Shown here: in pieces, positions 1 through 6,611 of the stretch
How positions within the stretch are numbered: position 1 is the stretch's first letter
Layout of the letters: each line of letters starts with the position of its first letter
Assembly (NCBI RefSeq): GCF_039652555.1
Contig: NZ_JBDJAF010000001.1
Location: forward strand, 1 to 64,000
Direction: 5' to 3'
Length of the DNA stretch: 64,000 bases
DNA from: Parafrigoribacterium mesophilum
GTDB taxonomy: Bacteria > Actinomycetota > Actinomycetes > Actinomycetales > Microbacteriaceae
The notes under the pieces: model-generated
What the model saw: the letters and a program-made list of their open reading frames with translations, nothing else
Databases searched by the model: none
Told to the model about the DNA's origin: nothing
Translations under genes and position numbers: made by a program

Positions 1-99
1 GAACTGGAAACAAGCCCTCGCCCAACTCAGCCTGGCCTACCCCGAAAGAATCAACCGCTACCTATAAACCGACACTTACACAGACAACTTGACAAGCTC
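1..99 (+). mobile_element. right end of an insertion sequence (IS256-like, tentative)
   Basis: This stretch holds the last codons of a protein followed by a short AT-richer tail (CACTTACACAGACAACTTGA near 73-92). A tail of this kind is typical of the terminal inverted repeat of mutator/IS256-type elements. Homology to the DUF222 protein begins at about base 100, so the element boundary is placed near 97-100. The left end and the rest of the transposase lie outside the window, so family and boundary are inference. An end of another IS family is possible. Confidence 0.45.
2..67 (+). CDS. C-terminal tail of a putative transposase (partial)
   Basis: The frame starting at base 2 is open and ends at TAA 65-67. 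It encodes a 21-residue tail beginning NWKQALAQLS and ending RINRYL. IS256-family transposases commonly end in an NW(K/R)-x-AL-x-QL-like helix, which is why that family is proposed, but 21 residues are too few for certainty. The gene is cut by the window edge. Just downstream is an inverted-repeat-like sequence and then a truncated HNH gene, which fits an IS insertion. Any other protein ending here remains possible. Confidence 0.4.
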   Translation, partial: NWKQALAQLSLAYPERINRYL

Positions 100-927
100 G
101 GATCCCAGCCCCTGGAGGAACAGGCGATGCGGCAACGCTACCTGCACCTCTCCCGCGAACGCGACGGCCTAGTCGGCATCCGCGGGGCGCTGTTGCCGGA
201 TGTGGCGGCGAAACTTGGCACCATCATGGACGCCTGCCTGTCCCCGAAAACCGCCCCCACGTTCCTGAGCCTGGAGGAAGCCATGGCCGCCGGACGCGAC
301 GCCGATCCACGGTCCCGCGATCAGCAACGCCACGACGTGTTCGCCGCAGTAGTGGATGTTGCCGCCCGCAGCCTGGACATGCCACAGCTGGGTGGTGCCG
401 CCCCCGTGGTGGCGGTGGCGGTCACCCTGGACAACCTACAAACCGGTACCGGCTGTGGTTACATCGGCGAGGTACCCATCTCGATGCGGGCGGTGAACCA
501 GTTCACCTGCACCGGCGGCGTACAGAAGATCGTTTTCGATCACAACGGCCGCATCCTGGAACTAGGCTCCCCGGAACGCATCTTCACCGCCCAACAACGC
601 CGCGCCATCATCCTCCGAGACGGGCAATGCTGCACCCCCGGCTGCCACACGCCCGGCGCCCTATCCGAAATCCACCACGTCGACCCCGCCGCAAACGGTG
701 GACCCACCCACACCGACAACGGCATGATCCTGTGCTGGTTCCACCACCGCACCCTCGACACCTCCGGCTGGCAATTCCGCATAGTCAACGGCCTCCCCGA
801 AGTGAAATACCCACCCTGGCTCGACAACACCGGAAACTGGTACCCCACCAACCGATCCGCCACCCTCACACAAACCAAAGCAAACCACAAACGACGACGA
901 CACGGCGGCACGGCGAAATCCTCTTAA
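100..927 (+). pseudogene. 5'-truncated DUF222/HNH endonuclease-like gene
   Basis: The surviving part is the C-terminal half of the DUF222-HNH proteins that are multicopy in Actinobacteria and usually run 400-500 residues. Recognisable blocks are the GLVGIRGALLPDVAAKL segment and a terminal HNH domain with CCTPGC, SEIHHVD, the Asn of HTDNGM and the CWFHH zinc/metal motif. All HNH residues appear intact. The frame stays open upstream to base 1 through the IS end, so no native start remains. ATG 127 could still start a 266-residue product. The N-terminal half was probably lost to the adjacent IS insertion. The role of the family is not established; nuclease activity is inferred from the HNH motif. 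Confidence 0.75.
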
Positions 928-1052
928 AGCGATCACCCGGGCGGTGAATGGGGAGCGTAATCACAGGGAATGCGTCGTCGTCAAGCCTCTCGTGTTGTTC
1001 CTGTGCGTAGTTGATAATCAAACGATCGACACGACGAATCGGGAGATCAGCC

Positions 1053-1469
1053 ATGAACACGCTTCTTAATCCCTATCTCAGCTTCCGCGACAATGCTCGG
1101 GAGGCGATGGACTTCTACCACTCGGTATTCGGCGGCGAACTGGATCAGAGCACGTTCGGTGAATCGCAGGGCAGTGATGATCCTGCGGACAAAGACAAGA
1201 TCATGCACGCGATGCTGAAGACCGATGGCGGCATGGTGCTGATGGGTGCCGATACCCCCAATGGCATGGAGTACCGGACCGGAGGCAACTACTCGGTCTC
1301 GTTGAGTGGAGACGATGACGCGGAATTGCGTGGCTACTGGGAGAAGCTCTCAGAGGGTGGTCAGGTGACGATGCCGCTGGAAACCGCACCGTGGGGCGAT
1401 AGCTTCGGGATGTGTACCGACAAGTTCGGCGTGAGTTGGCTGGTGAACATCGCCGCACCGAAGGAATAA
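1053..1469 (+). CDS. VOC family (PhnB/glyoxalase-like) protein
   Basis: This 138-residue protein has the PhnB-like vicinal-oxygen-chelate fold. It opens with NPYLSFRDNAREAMDFYHS and the FGGEL strand and ends in a FGVSWLVN block, as in family members often annotated as 3-demethylubiquinone methyltransferase-like or glyoxalase/bleomycin-resistance proteins. ATG 1053 was chosen because it follows a GGGAGA ribosome-binding site and begins at the conserved N-terminus; an upstream in-frame start at 1011 would add residues foreign to the family. The gene stands alone. The substrate cannot be told from sequence. Confidence 0.85.
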   Translation: MNTLLNPYLSFRDNAREAMDFYHSVFGGELDQSTFGESQGSDDPADKDKIMHAMLKTDGGMVLMGADTPNGMEYRTGGNYSVSLSGDDDAELRGYWEKLSEGGQVTMPLETAPWGDSFGMCTDKFGVSWLVNIAAPKE

Positions 1470-1535
1470 CCCCTCGCCGATCACGCCGCATCCGGCGTAA
1501 AATTCCTGCAAGTGACCAGAGGCGGGTGACCGACT

Positions 1536-1736
1536 ATGCGCGCCACAGTGGGCGAACGGATTACTGTTCGCGGCATGACCGTGGGCTCCACGGATCGGCA
1601 CGGCGAGATACTCGAGGTACGCGGTGTCAATGGCGACCCGCCGTATCTCGTCCGATTCGATGACGGCCACGAGGCCCTCACCTATCCGGGCGCGGACTGC
1701 GTGATAGAGCGTCCCGACCAAGCCGGGAACGGCTAG
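1536..1736 (+). CDS. DUF1918 domain protein
   Basis: This 66-residue protein is a single DUF1918 domain, recognised by the opening MRATVGERITVRG, the GEILEVRG strand and the PYLVRFDDGHE block. The family is small, actinobacterial and has an SH3-like beta fold. Its function is unknown. GAGGCGGGTGACC upstream of the ATG is a plausible ribosome-binding site. It is monocistronic and converges with the minus-strand genes that follow. Confidence 0.85.
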   Translation: MRATVGERITVRGMTVGSTDRHGEILEVRGVNGDPPYLVRFDDGHEALTYPGADCVIERPDQAGNG

Positions 1737-1748
1737 AAGCCGTTAGAG

Positions 1749-1847
1749 CTAGAAGCTCGAAATAGCGTAGGTCCCGATCAGCCCGAGCAGGGCGAAGACG
1801 GCGACACCGAGTGTCATCACTTTTCTTGTCTTCGGACTCATCATCAT
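1749..1847 (-). CDS. 32-residue single-pass membrane miniprotein
   Basis: A very short frame encodes MMMSPKTRKV followed by one hydrophobic helix (roughly residues 12-28) and ends ISSF. The basic N-terminus with one helix predicts an N-in membrane peptide. It starts 10 bases after the stop of the F420-type oxidoreductase gene, and an AGGAG motif at that gene's end can serve as its ribosome-binding site, suggesting translational coupling. Three consecutive ATG codons (1847, 1844, 1841) make the exact start uncertain. Short peptides of the same layout are common in Microbacteriaceae, but no function is known to me. Confidence 0.55.
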   Translation of the reverse strand: MMMSPKTRKVMTLGVAVFALLGLIGTYAISSF

Positions 1848-1857
1848 CGTGACGGCT

Positions 1858-2304
1858 TCACTCCTGTTTCGGTTCGCAAATGACCACGGGGATGTCGCGG
1901 CGGGTCTTCCGCTGGTACTGCTCATAACCACGGTAGGCCGCGATGATCTCCGGCCATAATCGCGCCTTTTCCTCTGCGCTGGCGGTGCGCGCTCGCATCG
2001 GCACGGTTCGGCCCCGAATCGTCAGTTCCACATCTGGATGGGCGACGAGGTTCTGGTACCACTGCGGGTTTCGGTCGTCGCCTCCTTTCGATGCGATCAG
2101 CACATAACGCTTGTTGTCGTGGACCGGCGAGGTGAGCATCGTCGACCGGCGCTTGCCTGTTGAGCGGCCGATGGTGTGGAGTTCGACGGCGGCCAGCGAG
2201 CCCACCGACCAGCCGACTCGGCCTCTCGACAGTGTCAGCACAGCGTGATGCGCTCGACTCATCGACCTCATGAGCAGGTCGATCCAGGCGTTGCGCAGGT
2301 TCAT
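1858..2304 (-). CDS. F420-dependent (DDN-like) nitroreductase family protein
   Basis: This 148-residue protein matches the deazaflavin-dependent nitroreductase/F420H2-quinone reductase family. It has the split-barrel core with the segments TIGRSTGKRRSTML, YVLIASKGG and NPQWYQNLVAHPDVEL. Family members bind reduced coenzyme F420 and reduce quinones or nitro compounds at the membrane. The N-terminal amphipathic stretch (MNLRNAWIDLLMRSM) fits membrane association. The actual substrate is unknown. It probably shares a transcript with the 32-residue peptide downstream. Confidence 0.85.
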   Translation of the reverse strand: MNLRNAWIDLLMRSMSRAHHAVLTLSRGRVGWSVGSLAAVELHTIGRSTGKRRSTMLTSPVHDNKRYVLIASKGGDDRNPQWYQNLVAHPDVELTIRGRTVPMRARTASAEEKARLWPEIIAAYRGYEQYQRKTRRDIPVVICEPKQE

Positions 2305-2327
2305 GATCGAAGCCTATGTCGGGAAAC

Positions 2328-2389
2328 CATGCTAAATTTCTGGGAAACCGGAGCTAAGGTCGGTTATTACCGCCAAGGGGGCGATTCCC
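2328..2389 (+). promoter_or_regulatory. duplicated upstream element, copy A
   Basis: The 62 bases before the GTG start at 2390 align along their whole length with the bases before the ATG at 3136. Shared blocks are CATGCTA, GAAACC and GTCGGTT, and the GTT of the last block lies exactly 27 bases upstream of the start codon in both. GAAACC followed 13-14 bases later by GGTT resembles the -35/-10 pair of ECF sigma promoters. That assignment is inference. Confidence 0.5.
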
Positions 2390-3010
2390 GTGGATCAGCA
2401 GGCGCGGGAGCGACTCAGTCAGCTCGAGAGAGTCGCCGATACGCCTTTTGCACTTGAGGTGCCACCGAGTCCGCCGCAGAAGGTGGTGCGCCGCATCCAT
2501 CCGGCCTGGCTGGCCCCCGTCATTGCCGGCGCCATGGCCGCCGGGTACTTCGGCGCGACAATTGCCGTCGCCGGCCCTCCACCACCGACACCGGCCACCC
2601 CTTCCCCGGTTGTGTCCTCCCCGGTGTTCCTGTCTCCGGAACCGCCGTCGAGCGGCACGTCTCCGGTCGACGAGTCATCGAGCGTGAGGGAAGCGGATGC
2701 GTGGTTCGATACCGTGCGCCGCGACACCGGCCCAATCTTGGATCCCAGAGTGCTGCACGATCTGAAAATCGATCCTGCGGCTATTCGTTTCGTGCAAGTC
2801 AACGCGGACGGATTGCAGGTGTGGGTCGCAAAGGGGACCAACGGTGATTATTGTGTTGTGGCGGTCGACGGCTCCGGCCCGTTTGCCGCTTGCACTCCCG
2901 TACGAATTTTTGGGACGGCGGGCCTGACGCTTTCGGTGAACAACTACTCGGTGACGTGGGGCGGAAGCAGCGTGACAGTGTCCAGTTCGCGGCCGCTCGC
3001 GGCGCCATAA
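2390..3010 (+). CDS. membrane-anchored protein, paralogue of the gene at 3360
   Basis: This 206-residue protein has a charged cytoplasmic N-terminus (about residues 1-40), one membrane helix (about 43-62), a Pro/Ser/Thr-rich linker (about 63-100) and an extracytoplasmic C-terminal domain. The domain contains EADAWFDTV, RFVQVNADGLQVWVAK, two Cys and a NYSVTWGG end. I do not recognise the domain as a named family. The protein at 3360-4241 has the same architecture and an obviously homologous C-terminal domain. The GTG start follows an AAGGGGG ribosome-binding site. The two conserved Cys could form a disulfide outside the membrane. Function is unknown. Confidence 0.7.
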   Translation: MDQQARERLSQLERVADTPFALEVPPSPPQKVVRRIHPAWLAPVIAGAMAAGYFGATIAVAGPPPPTPATPSPVVSSPVFLSPEPPSSGTSPVDESSSVREADAWFDTVRRDTGPILDPRVLHDLKIDPAAIRFVQVNADGLQVWVAKGTNGDYCVVAVDGSGPFAACTPVRIFGTAGLTLSVNNYSVTWGGSSVTVSSSRPLAAP

Positions 3011-3073
3011 CCTCGATCGTCCGCTCGCGGATGTTGCCGCATACCGCGAATTGCTCGCAAGATCGGGGCGGAG

Positions 3074-3135
3074 CATGCTAGCTTCTGGAGAAACCAGAGT
3101 GAATGTCGGTTCTTCCGCTGAACGAGGAGGTTTCC
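3074..3135 (+). promoter_or_regulatory. duplicated upstream element, copy B
   Basis: This is the second copy of the element described at 2328, here ahead of the PLDc_N-type membrane gene at 3136. It carries CATGCTA, GAAACC and GTCGGTT in the same order and ends in a GAGGAGG ribosome-binding site. A TTGCTC sequence lies 17 bases upstream of CATGCT, so a vegetative-type promoter is an alternative to the ECF-type reading. Confidence 0.5.
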
Positions 3136-3357
3136 ATGGACGTGACTGCTGTAGTCGTGTTGTCTGTCCTCGGTTTCGCGGCCGCTGCGGTGATCGTTGG
3201 CCTGGTTATCGTTGCCCTCCTGCAGATCGCTAAAACCGACACACTGGACAACACCGGGCGCGCGGTGTGGATTCTCATCGTGATCATCGCGCCGGTGTTC
3301 GGCGCCGCCATCTGGTTCTGGATCGGGACGCGCACGCCGACGTTGACGGGCCGATAG
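3136..3357 (+). CDS. PLDc_N-type small membrane protein
   Basis: This 73-residue protein has two transmembrane helices (about 4-27 and 42-62) separated by KTDTLDNTGRAVWILI. It resembles the stand-alone phospholipase D-nuclease N-terminal (PLDc_N) domain, whose second helix usually reads WILIVIIAPVFG-like. Such stand-alone domains have no catalytic residues and an unknown role. ATG 3136 is supported by the GAGGAGG ribosome-binding site seven bases upstream. It ends two bases before the likely GTG start of the next gene, so the pair is probably an operon. Confidence 0.75.
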   Translation: MDVTAVVVLSVLGFAAAAVIVGLVIVALLQIAKTDTLDNTGRAVWILIVIIAPVFGAAIWFWIGTRTPTLTGR

Positions 3358-3359
3358 TC

Positions 3360-4241
3360 GTGGAGGAGCACACCGACGACTCGCTCAGCGTCACCAATGC
3401 GCCTGCGGCCAGAATGCAACGAGCGGAACTGCAAAGAATTGCATTCGGTCGAACGCATGGGCGCGAGGACGAGGAAGCCGCAGCAGCGGCACGCCAACAG
3501 CTGGCGGACGCGGACGGCGAGGCAACGGCAGCTGTGGGGTACGTCGCCAGCTCTTCGGAAGTCGCCACAGACCGCCGGAATGCGGTGTCCCCTGCCGCGG
3601 ACGGTGAGGAATGGGCCGCCGCCCGGGGCGTCCCGGCTGCGATGACCACGGCCCCGAACGACGACGCGCCCCCGCCGCCAGAGCCGCCACAGCGCGGTAG
3701 GAGGAGCAGGCACATCCGCGCCGCCTGGCTCATCCCGATCATCGCGGGCTCGCTCGCCGTCGGGTACATCGCCGCTCCGAATGTGGCAGTGCAATCGCTG
3801 GTAGGACCATCAGCATCGACCCCACCGAGGGTCGCGCCAAGTGCTGCACCTGGCGTGCCGTCCGCGTTTCCGATTCCGAACGGCGAATTGGCGACAGGCG
3901 GACCGTCAAGCTTGAAAGAAGCGGATGCCTGGTTCGAGACTGTGCCGACAGAACGCGATGGTTTCGGCGACCCGCAGTTGCTGGAGACGCTCAAGATCGC
4001 CCCATCGGCGGTCCGTTTCGTGCAAATCAACGCCGCGGGCTTCCAGGTGTGGGTGGCCAAGACGCTCAATGACGATCTGTGCGTGCTCAGTACGAACGGC
4101 ACGAGTGAGATCTCCTCCGCCTGCACCCCTCGGGCCGCTTTTTCTGGAGCGGGCGTGATGTTGACGCAAAGCGACTACTCGATCGGTTGGAGCGGTAGCC
4201 GAGTCACAGTCTCCACTCCGCGGTTGCAACTCACCCGGTGA
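3360..4241 (+). CDS. membrane-anchored protein, longer paralogue of the gene at 2390
   Basis: This 293-residue protein has a long acidic and Ala-rich cytoplasmic region (about 1-120) ending in a basic patch (RGRRSRHIRAAW). One membrane helix, a Pro/Ser linker and a C-terminal domain with EADAWFETV, RFVQINAAGFQVWVAK, two Cys and a DYSIGWSG end follow. The domain aligns with that of the shorter protein at 2390. GTG 3360 was chosen because it follows the stop of the preceding gene by two bases; no strong ribosome-binding site is visible and a later start such as the ATG near 3414 is possible. Function is unknown. Confidence 0.65.
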   Translation: MEEHTDDSLSVTNAPAARMQRAELQRIAFGRTHGREDEEAAAAARQQLADADGEATAAVGYVASSSEVATDRRNAVSPAADGEEWAAARGVPAAMTTAPNDDAPPPPEPPQRGRRSRHIRAAWLIPIIAGSLAVGYIAAPNVAVQSLVGPSASTPPRVAPSAAPGVPSAFPIPNGELATGGPSSLKEADAWFETVPTERDGFGDPQLLETLKIAPSAVRFVQINAAGFQVWVAKTLNDDLCVLSTNGTSEISSACTPRAAFSGAGVMLTQSDYSIGWSGSRVTVSTPRLQLTR

Positions 4242-4244
4242 CCG

Positions 4245-4589
4245 CTAGGTGGTGACCAGCAGGCGCGCCACCGAGTCGAGTGCACCAGGAACCAGTCGGT
4301 AGTACGCCCAAGTGCCCCGCTTCGACCGCGTCAGCATGCCGGCATCCACGAGCACCTTCAGGTGGTGCGACACGGTGGGCTGCGAAAGCCCGAGCGGCTC
4401 GGTGAGGTCGCACACGCACGCCTCGGCGCCGTCGTGGGCCGCGACCATCGAGATCAGCCGCAGGCGTGCCGGATCTGCCAGCGCCTTCAGTGAACGCGCC
4501 AGGTCGTCGGCGCTGCGCGGGTCGATGGCTTCCTGGGTCAGCGGCGCGCGGCACGCTGTGACATCCATCACGGAAAGCGATTCGGCCAT
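4245..4589 (-). CDS. arsR: ArsR/SmtB-family metalloregulator
   Basis: This 114-residue winged-helix repressor has the recognition region ACVCDLTEPLGLSQPTVSHHLKVL. The CVC at the start of that helix is the arsenite-binding pair of classical ArsR proteins, and a further Cys sits near residue 13 (TACRAP). Arsenite binding is expected to release DNA. A -10-like GATAAT lies so close to the ATG that the message may be leaderless. An ATCGA-N6-TCGAT palindrome lies just upstream and recurs before the arsC-like gene 4.6 kb away, which implies autoregulation plus control of that operon. The preceding ABC operon ends 56 bases upstream. Assignment to arsenic rather than another thiophilic metal is inference. 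Confidence 0.85.
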   Translation of the reverse strand: MAESLSVMDVTACRAPLTQEAIDPRSADDLARSLKALADPARLRLISMVAAHDGAEACVCDLTEPLGLSQPTVSHHLKVLVDAGMLTRSKRGTWAYYRLVPGALDSVARLLVTT

Positions 4590-4595
4590 GTGGCC

Positions 4596-4625
4596 ATTAT
4601 CGCAGCTATATCGACAGCGGTCGAT
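4596..4625 (-). promoter_or_regulatory. arsR promoter with ATCGA-N6-TCGAT operator
   Basis: The palindrome ATCGA-N6-TCGAT occupies 4610-4625, and on the minus strand a GATAAT -10-like hexamer occupies 4601-4596. The arsR ATG begins at 4589, about where transcription would start. The same 5-6-5 palindrome lies before the arsC gene at 9244-9259. Binding by ArsR is inferred from this sharing. Confidence 0.6.
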
Positions 4626-4645
4626 GTCCGGAAGGAGCCGGTGAG

Positions 4646-5605
4646 TCAGGACAGGATGTCTTTGGTCACAAACCGGCCATAGGCCAGGGCCCCGAACACG
4701 ACCAGGTACCCGAGCTGCAACAGCGCGTTGTTGCCGAAGGACTCCCAGGAGATCGGCGACCGCAGCAGGTCGGCAAAATCTAGCCAGTAGTTGCTGAACA
4801 GCCACGGATGCAACCACTCCAGCTGCGGCAGCGAGCCGAGCACCTGCGACGCGACCGCGAGCACCACCGTTGCCGCCATGGCGCCGACCGGCACGTCGGT
4901 CATCGTGGAGAAGAAGAGGCCGATGGCCGATAGGCCGAGGAGCGACACGGCGATGTAGCCGGCCACCAGCGCCAGCCGCATCAGAGACTCCCCAATGTCG
5001 ATCGTGTCGCCCGAGAGCAGCGTCACCGGCCCCACCGGGAACAACACCAGACCGACGATTGTCCCGCTGAGCGCGATCGCCAGCGTCGCCGCGGCACAGA
5101 ACACCGCGGCGGCCACGTATTTGACCACGAGCAACCGCACCCGCCCGACCGGGGCGACCAACAGATAGCGCAGCGTGCCGTGGCTGGCCTCGCCCGCGAT
5201 CGTGTCGCCGGCGACCACTCCCACGGTGAGCGGCAAGAACAACGGGATGCACAGCAGCAGCCCGACCACGCCCACGAACAGGCCGTTGTTGGAAATGCGG
5301 TCCAGGAACGCGGGTCCGCGACCCGGCGACGGCGACGACGTCAGCCGGACCGCTACGGCGACGAGGACCGGAATCGCCGCCAGCGCCAGCAGCATCGCCC
5401 AGGTGCGCCGCCGACGGAACAGCAACCCCAACTCCGAGGCCAGGAATGCGGCGCCCGACGCGGCCCGCGGCACGGTTCCGGATGCGAGATCGGCTGTCTT
5501 ACTGCGCTGGGTCTTCTCACTGCGCTCAGCCATCTCACTGCGCTCAGCCATCTCACTGCGCTCAGCCATCTCACTGCGCTCAGCCATCTCACTGCGCTCA
5601 GCCAT
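4646..5605 (-). CDS. ABC transporter permease with N-terminal hexapeptide repeats
   Basis: This membrane protein of about 319 residues follows the ABC ATPase gene and has at least six hydrophobic helices, including the ABC-2-type permease block GEASHGTLRYLLVAPVGR. The first 30 residues are five copies of MAERSE, encoded by an 18-bp tandem repeat. Every copy offers an ATG preceded by GCAGTGAG, so up to five starts are possible. The first ATG (5605) begins one base after the TGA of the ATPase gene, a coupled arrangement, and was taken here. The substrate is unknown. Together with the ATPase and a LolA-like secreted protein it forms a three-gene operon. Confidence 0.8.
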   Translation of the reverse strand: MAERSEMAERSEMAERSEMAERSEMAERSEKTQRSKTADLASGTVPRAASGAAFLASELGLLFRRRRTWAMLLALAAIPVLVAVAVRLTSSPSPGRGPAFLDRISNNGLFVGVVGLLLCIPLFLPLTVGVVAGDTIAGEASHGTLRYLLVAPVGRVRLLVVKYVAAAVFCAAATLAIALSGTIVGLVLFPVGPVTLLSGDTIDIGESLMRLALVAGYIAVSLLGLSAIGLFFSTMTDVPVGAMAATVVLAVASQVLGSLPQLEWLHPWLFSNYWLDFADLLRSPISWESFGNNALLQLGYLVVFGALAYGRFVTKDILS

Positions 5606-5612
5606 CTCACTG
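5515..5612. repeat. 18-bp tandem repeat, five full copies
   Basis: The unit TCTCACTGCGCTCAGCCA is repeated without change from 5515 to 5604, followed by a partial sixth copy. It spans the end of the ATPase gene and the start of the permease gene. On the minus strand each unit encodes MAERSE in frame. Exact identity of the copies suggests recent expansion by slippage. Confidence 0.9.
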
Positions 5613-6611
5613 CTCAATGTCGAACCCCTCCCCCGTGAGCGCCACGAACCGGTCCTCCAGGCTCGCGGATTCGACGGCGAAACCCCGCACCCGCACGCCG
5701 CCGGCGACCAGCGCCGCGACGATCGATTCCGGTGGTACTGGGTCGCTACGGTAGGAGGGGTCGTGGAGCAGCGCACCGGGGAAAAGAGCACTGACCAGCG
5801 CGTCGGATTCCGTCGACTGCGCCACGGAGTCGATCGCGGCGAGGCCCAGACCCGCCAGCACCGTGCGGGCCTGCGCGGCATCCGGGGTGCGCACCCGCAC
5901 CGTCGCCTCGCCGGAACTCCGCAACTCGTCCAACGTGCCTTGGGCCACCAGGGTGCCATTGCTCAGCACCGCCGCGTGAGTGCACATCTGCTCGATCTCC
6001 GCTAACAGATGGCTGGAGACGAACACGGTGGTGCCTTCGCCGGCCAGCGAACGCACAAGGCTGCGCACCTCGCGGGTGCCCTGGGGGTCGAGCCCATTGG
6101 TCGGCTCGTCCAACACCAGCAACTCGCGTGGCGCCAACAGGGCGTTCGCCAGACCCAGGCGTTGTTTCATCCCCAATGAGTAGGCATGCACCTTTTTCGC
6201 CGCCACGTGCTCGAGCCCGACCTTGTCCAGCGCCGCGCCGATCCGCGCGGTACGGGTCGCGGCGGGCGCGAACCGGTCGGCCGCGTCCAACCGGCGCAAG
6301 TTTGCGGTACCGGACAGGAACGGTGCGAACGCCGGACCCTCGACCAACGCTCCGACGCGCGGCAGCACCTCGGAGAGCTCGTGGGGCATGTCCCGCCCGA
6401 GGACCTGAATCTCGCCGCCGGTCGCCTCGGCCAGGCCCAGCATCATCCGGATCGTCGTGGTCTTACCGGAGCCGTTCGGGCCGAGGAATCCGAACACCGC
6501 GCCGCGTGGGACGGCCAGATCGACGTCGTTCACCGCGACGTGTGTGCCGAACCGCTTGGTCAGCCCGCGTGTCTGAATTGCCAGTTCACCAGACGGGATG
6601 CTGCCGCTCAC
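5607..6611 (-). CDS. ABC transporter ATP-binding protein
   Basis: This 334-residue protein is an ABC-2-type ATPase of the DrrA/CcmA sort. It has a Walker A GPNGSGKTT near residue 47, a signature region SLGMKQRLGLA in place of LSGGQ, a Walker B LLVLDEPTNGLDP and the H-loop region VSSHLLAEIEQ. The extra 80-100 residue C-terminal region is usual for this class. Its ATG overlaps the stop of the LolA-like gene by four bases, and its own stop is one base from the permease ATG, so the three are translated together. Transport direction is probably export. Confidence 0.9.
   Translation of the reverse strand: MSGSIPSGELAIQTRGLTKRFGTHVAVNDVDLAVPRGAVFGFLGPNGSGKTTTIRMMLGLAEATGGEIQVLGRDMPHELSEVLPRVGALVEGPAFAPFLSGTANLRRLDAADRFAPAATRTARIGAALDKVGLEHVAAKKVHAYSLGMKQRLGLANALLAPRELLVLDEPTNGLDPQGTREVRSLVRSLAGEGTTVFVSSHLLAEIEQMCTHAAVLSNGTLVAQGTLDELRSSGEATVRVRTPDAAQARTVLAGLGLAAIDSVAQSTESDALVSALFPGALLHDPSYRSDPVPPESIVAALVAGGVRVRGFAVESASLEDRFVALTGEGFDIEQ

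Noticed and set aside
5515..5612. 18-bp repeat as a CRISPR or protein-binding iteron array
   Set aside because: Copies are contiguous and in frame with a coding sequence; no spacers or origin features.
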